A DNA stretch of 44,021 nt from positions 1 through 44,021 of the forward strand of contig LT635930.1 of NCBI GenBank assembly GCA_900128565.1, read 5' to 3'. Both the position numbers and the translations under genes were made by a program. Origin of the DNA: Stramenopiles sp. TOSAG23-6 (lineage: Eukaryota > Sar). A model generated the notes under the pieces. That model was not told where the DNA came from. It made no database searches and saw nothing but the letters and a program-made list of their open reading frames with translations. Shown piece after piece: positions 17,469-29,000 of this stretch (position 1 is its first letter; each line of letters begins with the position of its first letter).

Positions 17469-19697
17469 ATGCCAAAGCGCTGGAAGCGGCGACTCCGAAC
17501 TCAAATGCGGTTGGCTCACGAAGCCAATGCATTACGTGTTCCGAATTCTTCATTGAATAACTCAAAAGTGGTTGAATCAAAGCAGCCCCAGGAATATTTC
17601 CCACTTGACGAAAAAGGTGCTGCTCGTTTTCTTAATGTAGAAGCGATGTCGAAGTCAGATTCCCCTACTGATCTGACGTATCATAGTGCTGGATTACCCA
17701 TATTATATGGTAGTTTAATTGATCTTCCTATTCCTATTCAGGAAGGAAGTGCTGATCTCAAAATAAAGTTAGTCGCCACTGGGGGAGAAATACAGTATTC
17801 TGTATCTTGGGAGTCTCTCTGCCCAGTAAAGCATTTAGGTGTATCCCCTTCGAAAGTTCAGAAATACATTGAAAGTGAGACATCGCTTAAAAATTCTAAT
17901 GAAAATTCTACAATACCTCCGAGTATTTTTGAAAAAGAAGAGTCACTAGAATTATTGCCCTTAACTAATCTGAAAGGTTCGGACAACATTTCCCTGTTTA
18001 TTCCTAAAGCTGGTGTTGTTACATTACATGTGCAAAATAGTAGTACTACCTGGCCCGTAAAGGATGTACATTTTCAAAATTGAATTTCGAATTTTTTTTT
18101 TTCATAGAAAATTTTGTACCTAACGATTTCTTTTTTTATCTACACTTTTTTTCACAATACATGATGATGTAGTATTACACTACGTTGTCTCTTTAGAACA
18201 CATTTGTCCTTTGGTAACGAAACGAAATATCATGTATTCACTTAAAAAGCAGTGTAACGATTTAAATTCGATATATCGTGATAGTCTTAGAGTTGTTGAA
18301 GAAAGTAGTCAAAATTTAGAAACACTTAGAAAGAAATTATGTATGTTTTATTTTTTTTTTTACAAAAAAATCGAATTTATTTTTTTTGAAAAATTTTGTA
18401 CCTAACAAATTTAAGGTTTTTTTTTTNAAANATTTTTNCNAAANACATAACAATAAACACTCCTGCTCCGGTGCTTGCAGGATCACAGACTGTAGTTATC
18501 CAACGTGATCCAAGTATACCATGGTATGAAAGAATGTACAATGATGCACACAAGGCAGGAAATATTCGTCTAATATCAGGTCGCGAATTATTATTTGGGA
18601 ATCCAGAAAATGATGTGCAAAAAGAACATAAAAGCAATAAGAATATTAATAATACTAATCATGATAATAAAGAAGATGGCGAAGTGGAGAGTAAACGTAT
18701 CATTCATCAGAATCCTGTAGATATTGAGCTCTCTGCGGCAGCAATCCAACGTAATAGAGCTAGAGCTTTGAAGAAAGAGCAAGAAGATAAGGAGCTTGAT
18801 CATTTCGCTGAAGCAAGGTATGAGTACTCTCAGTGGTTGGCAAATGAAGAGGAGAAACTCACTGGAAATCATGTTGAGTCTCCTATTAAAGAAAAACGTT
18901 GGAAGCCTTTTATTGGTATTCAACGATTGAAAGAATATAGAGAAGTAGAAGCGTCAAATTCACCAACAAATCGTAATTTAATTGTTGAATCTAAGGCCTA
19001 TGTCAAATCAAATGGTCCAAAAGATGCATTTGGTGATTTACGAAGAGCACAGCAAATAGAAAGGCGACAACGATTAACCAAAAAGCGCACAGGCAATATT
19101 GTACGAAAGAAGCAAAATGTTAAATCAGGTAAAAGGGTAATTAGAATGAATGAACACCATTGGGAGCATTCAGCAAAGGCTCGTGAACGAAATCTATTCA
19201 GGATGAAAAATCCAAGTACATTGCTCCAGCCCCATGGTTTTAAATCCAAGATCAATGGTAATTCGAACCAACAACAAAATCTTAGTAAACTTGAAAAGTT
19301 TGCAAAAAATAGTAAAAGTAATAAATATCAACATAGTACACTTGACACGCAACAAAATGATACAGTACAGAATATACGATTAACATCTTATGATAGGCCT
19401 ATCCTTAGTGCAGAGGAATTAGCAAAACGTCGGGCTGATATTAGAAAACAGTTTTCGCGTAAATTCTCATGCAAAAGTTCGAATAGGCGAAGAAATAATA
19501 TATCATCAAGGAGATCAAAAACATCTAGATCAAAAAGATCTGCTTCTTCAAAGGGTGAACAAAATAATAGGGAAGATAAAAGTGTGTATACATCCAAATT
19601 TCGACATCTTGACAATGTGAATACACTTTATGCACTTCGTGGAAATTCGATAATGTTTGGGTGCCCCTCCTCAATTGATTCTTCGTTTACTATATAA
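17469..19697 (+). CDS. GOLD-domain protein with long basic disordered tail
   Basis: Exons are 17469-18065, 18163-18340 and 18445-19697 (last acceptor uncertain because of Ns), giving 675 residues. Residues about 85-215 read as a GOLD beta-sandwich: KIKLVATGGEIQYSVSWE near the start, and GVVTLHVQNSSTTWPVKD, then DDVVLHYVVSL, as its C-terminal strands. The second half holds a short coiled coil (VVEESSQNLETLRKKL), a block VIQRDPSIPWYERM and a long Lys/Arg/Ser-rich region. GOLD domains mediate Golgi and lipid traffic (p24, Sec14-like, ACBD3). No signal peptide or membrane helix is seen here, so it would be cytosolic. The GOLD call rests on pattern and is moderate. Stop is TAA. Confidence 0.65.
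18066..18162 (+). mobile_element. Introner (GT...AT), 97 nt, GOLD gene intron 1
   Basis: Starts GTACATTTTC, has TTGTACCTAACGA, ends CACAATACAT. Junction GAT|GAT, phase 0. Its removal joins the two halves of the GOLD-like domain in frame; without it the frame stops after ten bases of intron. Confidence 0.9.
18341..18444 (+). mobile_element. Introner (GT...AT), about 104 nt, GOLD gene intron 2
   Basis: Starts GTATGTTTTATT, has TTGTACCTAACAAA, ends in an N-rich stretch (18427-18444). Frame requires the exon to resume at 18445 (TAC-ATA-ACA), four bases before the usual ACAT end. With T at the N at 18444 this is still GT...AT. The Ns make the exact end uncertain. Confidence 0.7.
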
Positions 19698-19759
19698 ATA
19701 TATATATAAAATTAAATATTTCTAGAGAAATTTCCTTTAATGCATACAAATAATTATAA

Positions 19760-22741
19760 TTACTTATCCCAGGAGGAATCAGAATCATCCTCGGAAGCGT
19801 TTCCGCTCGCTTTTCTAGCTTCGGCTTCTTTCTTTGCCTTCATAGCAGACATTTTAGCCTGAGTTTTCATATTTAGTCTTTTTTGTCGCGCTTTTCTATT
19901 TCGTCTTTCTGCTTGTTTTGATTCTCTCATTGCCTTTGCCTCAAGCCGGCGGCGTCGTTTTTCATATACTTTCTTATCAAGTGCATCATCTGTTGTAAAG
20001 GAAAATTCTTTAACCTTTTGTGTTTTTGATTCAATTCTTGATTTTGCTTTTTTCTTTGCTTTTGCTAAACTTTTATCCCAAGAACTGTGTAACTCATCAA
20101 AATCTGGAACTTCTTTTACCTTTGGTCGCTTATATTTTGACTTGTGAGATCTACTTGGTCTATTATTTTTCTGTTTGGATTCAAAAAGCTGCATTCGATG
20201 AGGCAGCCGACTTCTACGAAGCAATTCTTGTGAACGTCTTTCCACTCGTAATTTCCTTGCACTTTTATCCTTAGCTTCTTTCTCAAGCCATGAAATTTTG
20301 TGTTTAGGAGGTTTACTCTTTACTAGGTGAAGTGATGCTCTGTTTCGTGCTTCTTCCTGTATTCTTTTCTTCTCTTCATGTTGCTGTCGTCGAAGTAAAG
20401 CGGTGGCCTCTCGTTCTTCGATTCCTTTGAACGGATTAGAAGAATTTTGCATGTTTTCGCGTCTTTCCAATGATAATCGTATTCTACGATCTTCTTGTTC
20501 TTTTATCATCATTTCATACCGAGGTTCAAGTGTGGACTGGGGTACATCCTTTGCTTTAAAATGAAAATTGCGCATTTCTCGGATTCTATCTCGTTTTTGT
20601 TTTTTATACTCTTCGATATTTCGTTGTGCACAAGTCATTTTTGACAACTTTAGTACACCACGTCTTGAGGCTGCACGTTCTGCAGCAGCACGTTTTGCAT
20701 TTGTTTCATAATCCTCATCAAGTTTCATGTTTTTGGGAAGAGTATTTTGATATTGACGTTTTTCTTCTCGACGACGTGCACCTCTCCAATCAAACATTCC
20801 TTGGTCATCAACTTGCATATGAATTCCATATTGTTTAAATTTTTCATTCATACTCTGTTTCACTGTTGTTTCTTCCTGGTTATCTGAGGGAGTAGGGATA
20901 TTTTCTTGTTTTTCTTTTGTATTTATTACACTATGCTGGGGTATTTCGTCACTTGCTGGACCTTGTGTTGTTTCCTCAGGATCGTTTTTTTTATTATCTT
21001 CAGTTAAACTTGTATCACCCTCCTTCACATTTTGTTCATCTAAATCTTCCTTGTTGAAGTTTAGTTCTTGAGCAACTTGCGTAGGTGTAACTTCATTCGC
21101 CGCCACTGCCTGCAAAAGATTAGATTGGACTTCATTTTTATTCTGTAAAGTCTCGATTAATTCAAGATTTCGCAAGTGTTCCTCTCTCAACTCTAGAAAC
21201 TTTGATAATAAAACAGGATCAATTTTTGGATTTCTACTATCATCTGATTCTGAGTACGAATCATAAGAATCCTGTATGCTACCTGATTGTGGATCTGATT
21301 GAATATCAGATTGTCCATCCTCAACCGAGGAATCATAATTTTCAAGTAAATCATTGGAAGCTCGTTCTTCACGCTCAAGAACAGCCACTTCATTTTGTGC
21401 AGCAGAAAGAATTTCAGCTCGAAATTCCCGCTCTTCTTGTGAAATGTCTTTTTGCTCTGCGGATTGGCGCAATGATTCCAATAATTGTTTTGAATGATGT
21501 AAAACATCGACACGCTCTTTTTCGGAATCTTTTTTCTTTTCAGTGCGAAGTACAATAAGACGACGGTTAGTCATTCCCAATTCCTTTTGCAACGAATAAA
21601 AGTCGGTAGTTGCATCACCAATGACAGACAAGATTTTTTCTGTCTGAATCGTAGTTACTGGATTTTTAGAGCTATCTTCCTCTTGATTACTCCGACCTAA
21701 TTTCACCCGAGAACTGTTTGCTCGATTTTGCTGAACACGAGTATCAGCATACATTCGTGCCATATGATCAGCTAATTGCTCACCACTTTCAGTAATTGAG
21801 TTGTCGTTTTCACGTGGATGGCGGCGATGGGACCAAGGATCATTACTACTCAGATTATATGAATGCTCTTTAGGTCCTTCTTCAAGGCAATCCATCCCAT
21901 GTTTTTGTACCACCAAATCTCTCTCGTTTATATTTGCCGTATCTATTTCATTACTTTGTGTAATTTCCTCGGCATAGTCATGAGGAATTCCAAGTGTTGT
22001 TGCCAAAACCCGTACATTATGACCCTCGGCGAGATTTTTTGCCATTTGTTTTGCATTCGATACTATATTATCAACTGTATCTCGTGATGGCCGACGATAC
22101 TTGGCAAAATCTACTGATGTGGTTATATCTCCCGTTGCAAATGGAATCGATTGATTTGACATTTTATCACTTCTACTACCGTAGGAAGTTACAGGACGTC
22201 TGCTTGTCGATGGTCGTATCCGCCCAGAAGCTGTATTGACAGGTCTTCGGGCGGATTTTGGACGCCTTGAAGAAATTGGACGTTTCGTTCTGCTTGAGCT
22301 CAAAGATCTATTCCATGACTCTGGTAAGGGTTTCCGTTTACCCCAACTTTCTCTCATTAGTTTCTGTTCCATTTGAATAGGTGTCAAATACTCAGGCTCA
22401 GCATTATGTGACTGTGTAGGGATTCCATTGTTGAAATCAAACGTTTTTAGCGCACTAGGAAAAGTGTTTCGTTGACTTTTAGGTCTTAACTTTCCTCGCA
22501 TTGGCTGTACTCGAAATATGTTGTTCCTTTGTTGTGGTTTTGGTGCCGTCATTGGTCGAGTCTTTTGAGAAATACTTACATTTATGGGTGAGTTTGGTCT
22601 GTCGTTACGCCTGGAGTCTTGGGATTCTTTCAGCCTTGAATTCGTCGCAGCTCTTCCGCCAGAGTATTGACTCTTTTTTATTTTAGTCTTTCTTTTTAAC
22701 CCTTTAGTTCTCCGCCTTTGAGCAGATGATGGTCTTGGCAT
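19760..22741 (-). CDS. FAM161-like basic coiled-coil protein (cilium / basal body)
   Basis: The 993-residue, strongly basic protein has a Ser/Arg/Pro-rich N-terminus, acidic coiled coils in the middle (about 360-560) and a Lys/Arg-rich C-terminal half. Residues about 730-790 carry the pattern FKAKDVPQSTLEPRYEMM followed by KEQEDRR and then NPFKGIEERE. This resembles the FAM161/UPF0564 domain of animal and protist basal-body proteins (inner scaffold of the centriole). The match is by pattern and not by search. If correct, it implies a flagellated cell. No intron is seen. Its promoter region has two telomere-like boxes. Stop is TAA. Confidence 0.6.
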   Translation of the reverse strand: MPRPSSAQRRRTKGLKRKTKIKKSQYSGGRAATNSRLKESQDSRRNDRPNSPINVSISQKTRPMTAPKPQQRNNIFRVQPMRGKLRPKSQRNTFPSALKTFDFNNGIPTQSHNAEPEYLTPIQMEQKLMRESWGKRKPLPESWNRSLSSSRTKRPISSRRPKSARRPVNTASGRIRPSTSRRPVTSYGSRSDKMSNQSIPFATGDITTSVDFAKYRRPSRDTVDNIVSNAKQMAKNLAEGHNVRVLATTLGIPHDYAEEITQSNEIDTANINERDLVVQKHGMDCLEEGPKEHSYNLSSNDPWSHRRHPRENDNSITESGEQLADHMARMYADTRVQQNRANSSRVKLGRSNQEEDSSKNPVTTIQTEKILSVIGDATTDFYSLQKELGMTNRRLIVLRTEKKKDSEKERVDVLHHSKQLLESLRQSAEQKDISQEEREFRAEILSAAQNEVAVLEREERASNDLLENYDSSVEDGQSDIQSDPQSGSIQDSYDSYSESDDSRNPKIDPVLLSKFLELREEHLRNLELIETLQNKNEVQSNLLQAVAANEVTPTQVAQELNFNKEDLDEQNVKEGDTSLTEDNKKNDPEETTQGPASDEIPQHSVINTKEKQENIPTPSDNQEETTVKQSMNEKFKQYGIHMQVDDQGMFDWRGARRREEKRQYQNTLPKNMKLDEDYETNAKRAAAERAASRRGVLKLSKMTCAQRNIEEYKKQKRDRIREMRNFHFKAKDVPQSTLEPRYEMMIKEQEDRRIRLSLERRENMQNSSNPFKGIEEREATALLRRQQHEEKKRIQEEARNRASLHLVKSKPPKHKISWLEKEAKDKSARKLRVERRSQELLRRSRLPHRMQLFESKQKNNRPSRSHKSKYKRPKVKEVPDFDELHSSWDKSLAKAKKKAKSRIESKTQKVKEFSFTTDDALDKKVYEKRRRRLEAKAMRESKQAERRNRKARQKRLNMKTQAKMSAMKAKKEAEARKASGNASEDDSDSSWDK

Positions 22742-23032
22742 TTCTTTATTTGAAGTTGAATTTGAAGTAGCAAGACTTGCACGGACTTCGGATCTCAGAT
22801 CTAAAGATCTTTATGTGTGACGAAACGTTACTTTTCCCCAAGATACGTTATTTTCTCAAGAAAAAATCAAATATTTATCTAGCTAGGGTTAGGGTTTCTG
22901 AATCTTGCAAGAAATAACTAGGGTTGGGGTAAAATTTATTTTTTAAAATTTATTTTACAAAAAATTTAAAATTTAATTATTTCAATTGGGGTTTGAAACA
23001 TTTTTTCACAATACATTTCATTTCATAATATT
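22742..23032. promoter_or_regulatory. Spacer with telomere-like boxes upstream of the FAM161-like gene
   Basis: It contains TAGGGTTAGGGTTT (22887-22900) and TAGGGTTGGGG (22919-22929), the same types of box seen at 5409 and 8083. At 22999-23023, next to the 3' end of the giant gene, the + strand reads TTCACAATACAT, identical to the 3' end of the introner at 18066-18162; no host gene is on that strand. Confidence 0.5.
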
Positions 23033-26000
23033 CTATTGAACTTTCTTTTTTTTCTTCCGTTTTTTTCTAGTTTTTTTCTTACTATTACTATTACTTTTAT
23101 TATTCAAATTTTCTTTTTTTTTTCGTTTCGTCATCTCTTGAGCATGTGCAGTCCAATACGTTTCACCTGTTTTAGACGACGCAGCTTTCCCTAAGATAGT
23201 TCGAGTGAAATCTTCGCGATTGGGCAACTCGGCATTATTTTTGTTCGCAACATTTATTTTTGGCACATTCTGAATGTTATTAGAAAATGTATTGTTGTTA
23301 GGTAATGGATTGGGTACGATATTTTCTTGCATACGTTGTATGGAGTTTCCATGTGGAGCAATAATATTTGGATACGAAACGTTTTGTCGTTGCATTTGCC
23401 ACATTCTTTGAAATTCGATTTGTTCTTTTTGGTTGTACAAACTCAACTCGGGTAATTTTGCACCACACACTCGTTCAGCCTCAAGCCTTGCATTTTTATT
23501 TTCTTCTGCGATATTCCACTGAACAAACTTCATCATTGCATCGTTTAATTTATTAAGATCAGCGATACAGTATTTCTGTCTCTCATTCCAGACAAAATTA
23601 GCATCGTAACGCTTTTTAGCCTCGGTACATTCCGACCAAAACTTTTGAATTGTTTGGGCATAATAATTCAAACCTACTAAAAATGGTCCAGTTTGTAATG
23701 ATGTTCGTCGATGAAGAATAAATCTTACATATGCAGCAGCAGTATGTATAGTCACTGCAGGTTGCAACACATTCGGATTTTTATTAAAGTACCAACTAAT
23801 ATAATCATTGAAACTTTTTTTTTTTGCAATATGTTCCAAAGATGCATTATGAGTTGCCTTGTCAGTGTTTTCGATTATTCCACACCAAGGACATTTAAAA
23901 TTATTTTGAACATTATTTGAAAGACTGGGCCATGCTTCATCGTGTGTATTAAAGTCTTCAGCAGCTGACTCTATGCTAAAATATACTTGTCTATCCTGTT
24001 CCATAGTACGCGGCCATTGATTGTTATAAAAATTAAAAATTTGACGCATATTTGCCTGATACACATCATATTGATGCCGTAGATTAAGATCAAGACACAT
24101 ATAATTGTAATGTTTTCTATTCTTTTCTTGAATTTCCAATCTTTGTTCAACATAAACATCTTTGGTTTCATCGATCGATTTATAATTTTGCCATTTCAGA
24201 AACGCCTCGGCAACTTTAACCTTTTCAAATATTTTTGAAATTCGGTCAAGTTTTTTTACACGATTTTCGTTCGCAATACGTTGAAGCTTTTTCTTTTTCC
24301 ATTCTCGCCAATATTGTTGAATTGTCCGAGCTGCCAATTGAAGGCTTCCGATATCAGTTAAGTCATCAGTAGTATCAGCATTTCGAGACGAAGATACATT
24401 TAGAGTTTGCTGTAAATCAATGTCTTTCTTCATATTTCTCGGTTTCAGTTTTGTTTTATCAGTATCCATCTCCCAATCCCAACTAGGCGGAATTCTTTCA
24501 TATTCAACAACATTAAGAAATAATTTAGACTTTGTTTTTTCCTTCTTCTCTCCTGGATTTTCAACGTCAAACTTGCCAACTTGTGTCCATTCTACTTCCG
24601 TTTCGGTATATACACCTTTGTCCTCTTTTTCAAGCTTCAGTTCTACAATTTTGTCATTTTGATCAACTTCTTTCAAAATATCCGTTACAGCTTGACGAAA
24701 TCCAATCCAATGTATCGGTGAAGTTGGATTATCTTTACTTTGTAAAGCTTTCAATGTTTTCTTTGTAGATGGAAATACCTCTTTAAGGAAACCGAAATGA
24801 TTTGACATACGAAGAAGTTGAAATAATATGACGTGTCCTTCATCTGTTGAACCAATATTCATTACAATCACAAGTAATGCAATAAATGCTCGTCTCCATT
24901 GTTCGCCTTCTTTACGATCGCGAAGTCCACCAAAGAAACCAAGCCCAAAAGCAACTGCGGCAAAACCATCCATTATTCTTGTTGCAAACTTACTCGTCTC
25001 ATCAGGTTTCTTGACATTGCATAAACTTTGACGTAATTTTGATCCACGCTTAAAATAACGATTCATCCAAGATTGAGGTACACGTAACGTTTTACTATCC
25101 GATGCAGAATACGAAGCCATAGGCAAAGTCATTGCGACGAGCTGTTCAAATAACGCAGCGCGTACTCTCATCGGTGCTTCAAGTTCCTTATAACGAATTC
25201 GACCAATACGGGAATCATTGCGTTTTTCTTTTTGGAACCATCGCACGAAATCTGAAAACTTTTCTAAAGCCAAATAAAAATGACTAGAATCGAGACTTTC
25301 TTCAGAATCAATGAAAATACGCCAGAAGAAAAGTGTTTTCTTCATATTTGGATAATAAAATACAAACGGAGGATCATTAGGGCGCCATGACAAATGCCAT
25401 TTTCGTTTTTTAACTTGATTATAATGATACAATTTCTTAAATTCGGATTCGGTGTACGCTGTTGCATCAACTGGATCAAATCGTATTTCCTTATCATTAT
25501 CATTTTTTTTCATCTTTTTTAACTTGAGATTTGCACTGCTAATTTTTGTTTTGAAAGAAACGTCTTTTTCAATTGCATCCATCAATGAATTGACTGCTTT
25601 TTTGTACGCTCCATCGTTTGGTTTACATATTTTCATGTTAATTAACAAATCAAAAATTGATTGAGATGATAGGGATGACGCAGATAATTTATCTTTTTCT
25701 TCAGATGATATTAAAAACTGCCACATCAAATCTAAATTCAATGAACGAAGTATTTCGCTTTTTTCATTTTTTAACTTTACAATATATTTTCTAATCTCAT
25801 CATACTTAGATGGAAGCACAGAAGTATCAAGGATAAAATATCCTAGATTATTTTTACACTTCAATTTCAATGATTCACAGTGACCAGAAAGAATCTTTCC
25901 GAAAGATGTAGATGAAAGTGAAGGATTTTTGTTTTTCACGATACCGGGTAAGAGTGACTGATGATTACGACTATTCTGTTTATCCAAATAATTCGCGGAA

Positions 26001-29000
26001 TTCCAGAATAGAAGGTGTTTAAAACCAACAGAGGACTCATCGGAGTTTTCCAAATCTTCATGATATCGCTTAGAACCAATAGGAAAGTCCAGAGATTCCT
26101 GTGTAGTTTTTACAATATGTCCCGTTAGATATCTTTGAAGCGACGATTGTATTGTATTGAACCATAAACCAATTAGAATATGCATTTCCGATATCAATAT
26201 TCTGGGTTCCTCAAGTTTGGTCTTACTCTTATTTCCATCGCTATCACAATAATCAAGCATACGAAAGAAATGTAAATTTGCTTGAATGTCATTCTGAATG
26301 TCATACGAATTAAAATGTAATTCCGAAGGCTCCAATTCAAAGAACACTTCAATGTCACGGGCAAGAGAACGAGTAGACTCTTTATCAGGATGCAAAGACA
26401 TTTCAAACGCCATTTTTTGTCCTTTTACAAGATTTCTCAATAATTTTATAATGATGTGATATACGTAATCTAATGACCGAATCTCAGTTGAACTAAACGA
26501 TTTTTCTTGTACACCTTGATTTCGTTTTTCCCACTGAGATTTTATATGTGCTAATAATTTTTTCTTATTTACTCTTTTTCCCTTAAACTTTGCAGGTATT
26601 TCGAAAGACTCTTCGGCTGCATATTTTAGAATTTTTTTGGTGGAATCTGAAGTCGTGGGTAGAGGTTTTATTTCGATCTTTTTAGCATCAACTGACTTGG
26701 ATGGTTGTAAATTCTTGACTTCATTGAAAATCTTTACAAGTATATCTTCTCTTTCCACAAAAGCATATGCTGCATATGCGATACGAATAATATTTTTTGA
26801 CTTTAATGCAGTTATTAAACTAGACCAAGATGATTTATGATCATTCAACGATACAGATTTCCACCAGGAAACTTCTTCTACTCTAGATTTCAGATTGATT
26901 TCTCTGAATAAAGTTTCTGCTTTATCAAAATATCCGACTTTTTCGGAATCTTTTGCACGAAATCCTAAATGAAAATTAGACCGAGCCATGAGACTTTTCA
27001 CTTCTGTATTTTTGGTCTCAGATTCAGGTAATTCATCAAAAGTCTTTATTGCATCTTGAAATCTTCCAGCGCGCACATATTCTCGTATTACGTCAACCAA
27101 ACGATTATTTTCACGCAAAATTTGTATACATTGATCTACACATCCATTAGTACGAAGAAATTTCAATGCTTCTTCAACATCTAAATTGCGTAAAGTTGTC
27201 ATCATTTCTGAAATATTATTACGTTTTAAATATGATTTAGCAGATAATTTTTGAAGAACAAGTAAATCATAATTTGGACCCGCATCTTTAAAAATCTTCT
27301 CATGTTCTTTCACGACTTTTAAGGCATCATTATAAAATTCTTTTTTTAAATAAAAGTCTACGACAAATTTATAATCACCTCTCTTCAAATGACACTCTGC
27401 TGCTTTACCAAATTCAGATAAAGACTCATATAAACGAGCTGCGTCATTATACAATCCAACACGAGAACTAATGTGAGCTTCAAGGTGTATTGTTTCGTTC
27501 TTCGATATAGTATTAGAGTCTTCTCTCGATGCAGTATCAAGACAAGCAATTCCAAGACGAATAAAAGTTTCCATTTCTTTTCTTTGAGCTTTAGTCAAAC
27601 TATTATTACCTACATCACCACCAGCATTCTGAGCACCCCTGAGAAACATCTCTGCTGCTTCAAAGAGTTTCTCAGAGCGCTGCAAAAATGTACCTTTAAA
27701 GAAAAAGTACAACTTACTACGATCATTCGCTTTATCTAAACATTGAATAGCTCTCTCAAGCATAGACAATTGAGTTTCTACACTATTATCACCATCTTCT
27801 GAAAGTTTATAAAAATTCGTTGCACGTTCGATCCATTCTGCAGGTGTACTTTTTTCATTACCCGCAAAAAGATTATTACTATTTGAGTCGTCGTGAACTT
27901 TCACAAGGTTCATTTTTCTCCAAAGTTCAAACATAGGTAATCTGGCTTCCTTATCTTCATCAAAAATCCAAACATTTACTCGCGCTCGTGTTATTGCGAC
28001 ATACAAAGATTTCAGTTCAGATTCTAAAATTCGGTGTTTTGATTCGCTAAAAGGTAACTTACGAACATTACCCCAAGTTGAACGAGAACCTACGGTATTA
28101 TCTTCTGTCTTTGCATCTATTTCTTCAGCATCATCCCACATAGATGTTGACTTTATACATCTCCAAGCTTTGTGACTTTTACTATCTCTAAAGAAATTGA
28201 ATAATAAAACATCATCAAATTCTAAACCCTTTGCTTCATTCACAGTAAAAACACAAGGATGTGAGTTCAAGAAATCAATTTTTTTCAGTTCAGCTTTAGC
28301 TTTTGTATCTCTTACAATAACAGCTTGATGAGCTCCGAGTTCAATTTCACTGGTACCCGAGTCTTGACTTCCTACCATTGTACATCCTAACTGATTTCTA
28401 TCACTCACTGCCATTACTAATGGTGCTGGACCTTCAAAAATACCTTCGTCATCAGGCAATTTATCAAGAGAATCTTTGAATAGAATATTTAAAAGATTTA
28501 CAACTGAGGAAGCAAGTTTCAAAATTCCAGAATGAGATCGATAATTATGAGAGAGTTTTTGTAACGCTGGTGTTCTAATTTCTTGTTTTTTGTATATTTC
28601 GTTAAATTGGTGAAATAAAACTTTGACATCCTCAAAACGAAAATGAACACCCGGTGCGATAGATTGTGCCGTATCACCCACAAGTACTAAGTCGTTGGGA
28701 CATTGAGAACAAATTAACATCAACCATAATTCCGCTTGGGTTGCATCCTGTACTTCATCGACATATATTTGATGAATGGGTAGCATATTTTTTTCACCAC
28801 GTTTCATTTGTGCTTCACGCCTCCGTACTAAATTATAAACAAGCATTCCTTTATCGTACTCACAATTCTTCACGCGAAGTTTTTCATATAATTCAAAAAA
28901 TGCATACACTTTCTCTTTCTGTGCATGAGAAAAATTCGATCTTTTGGCACCAAGTTTCTGATACTGGCGTAATGATAGACATCCAGGCCTCAATCGGATA

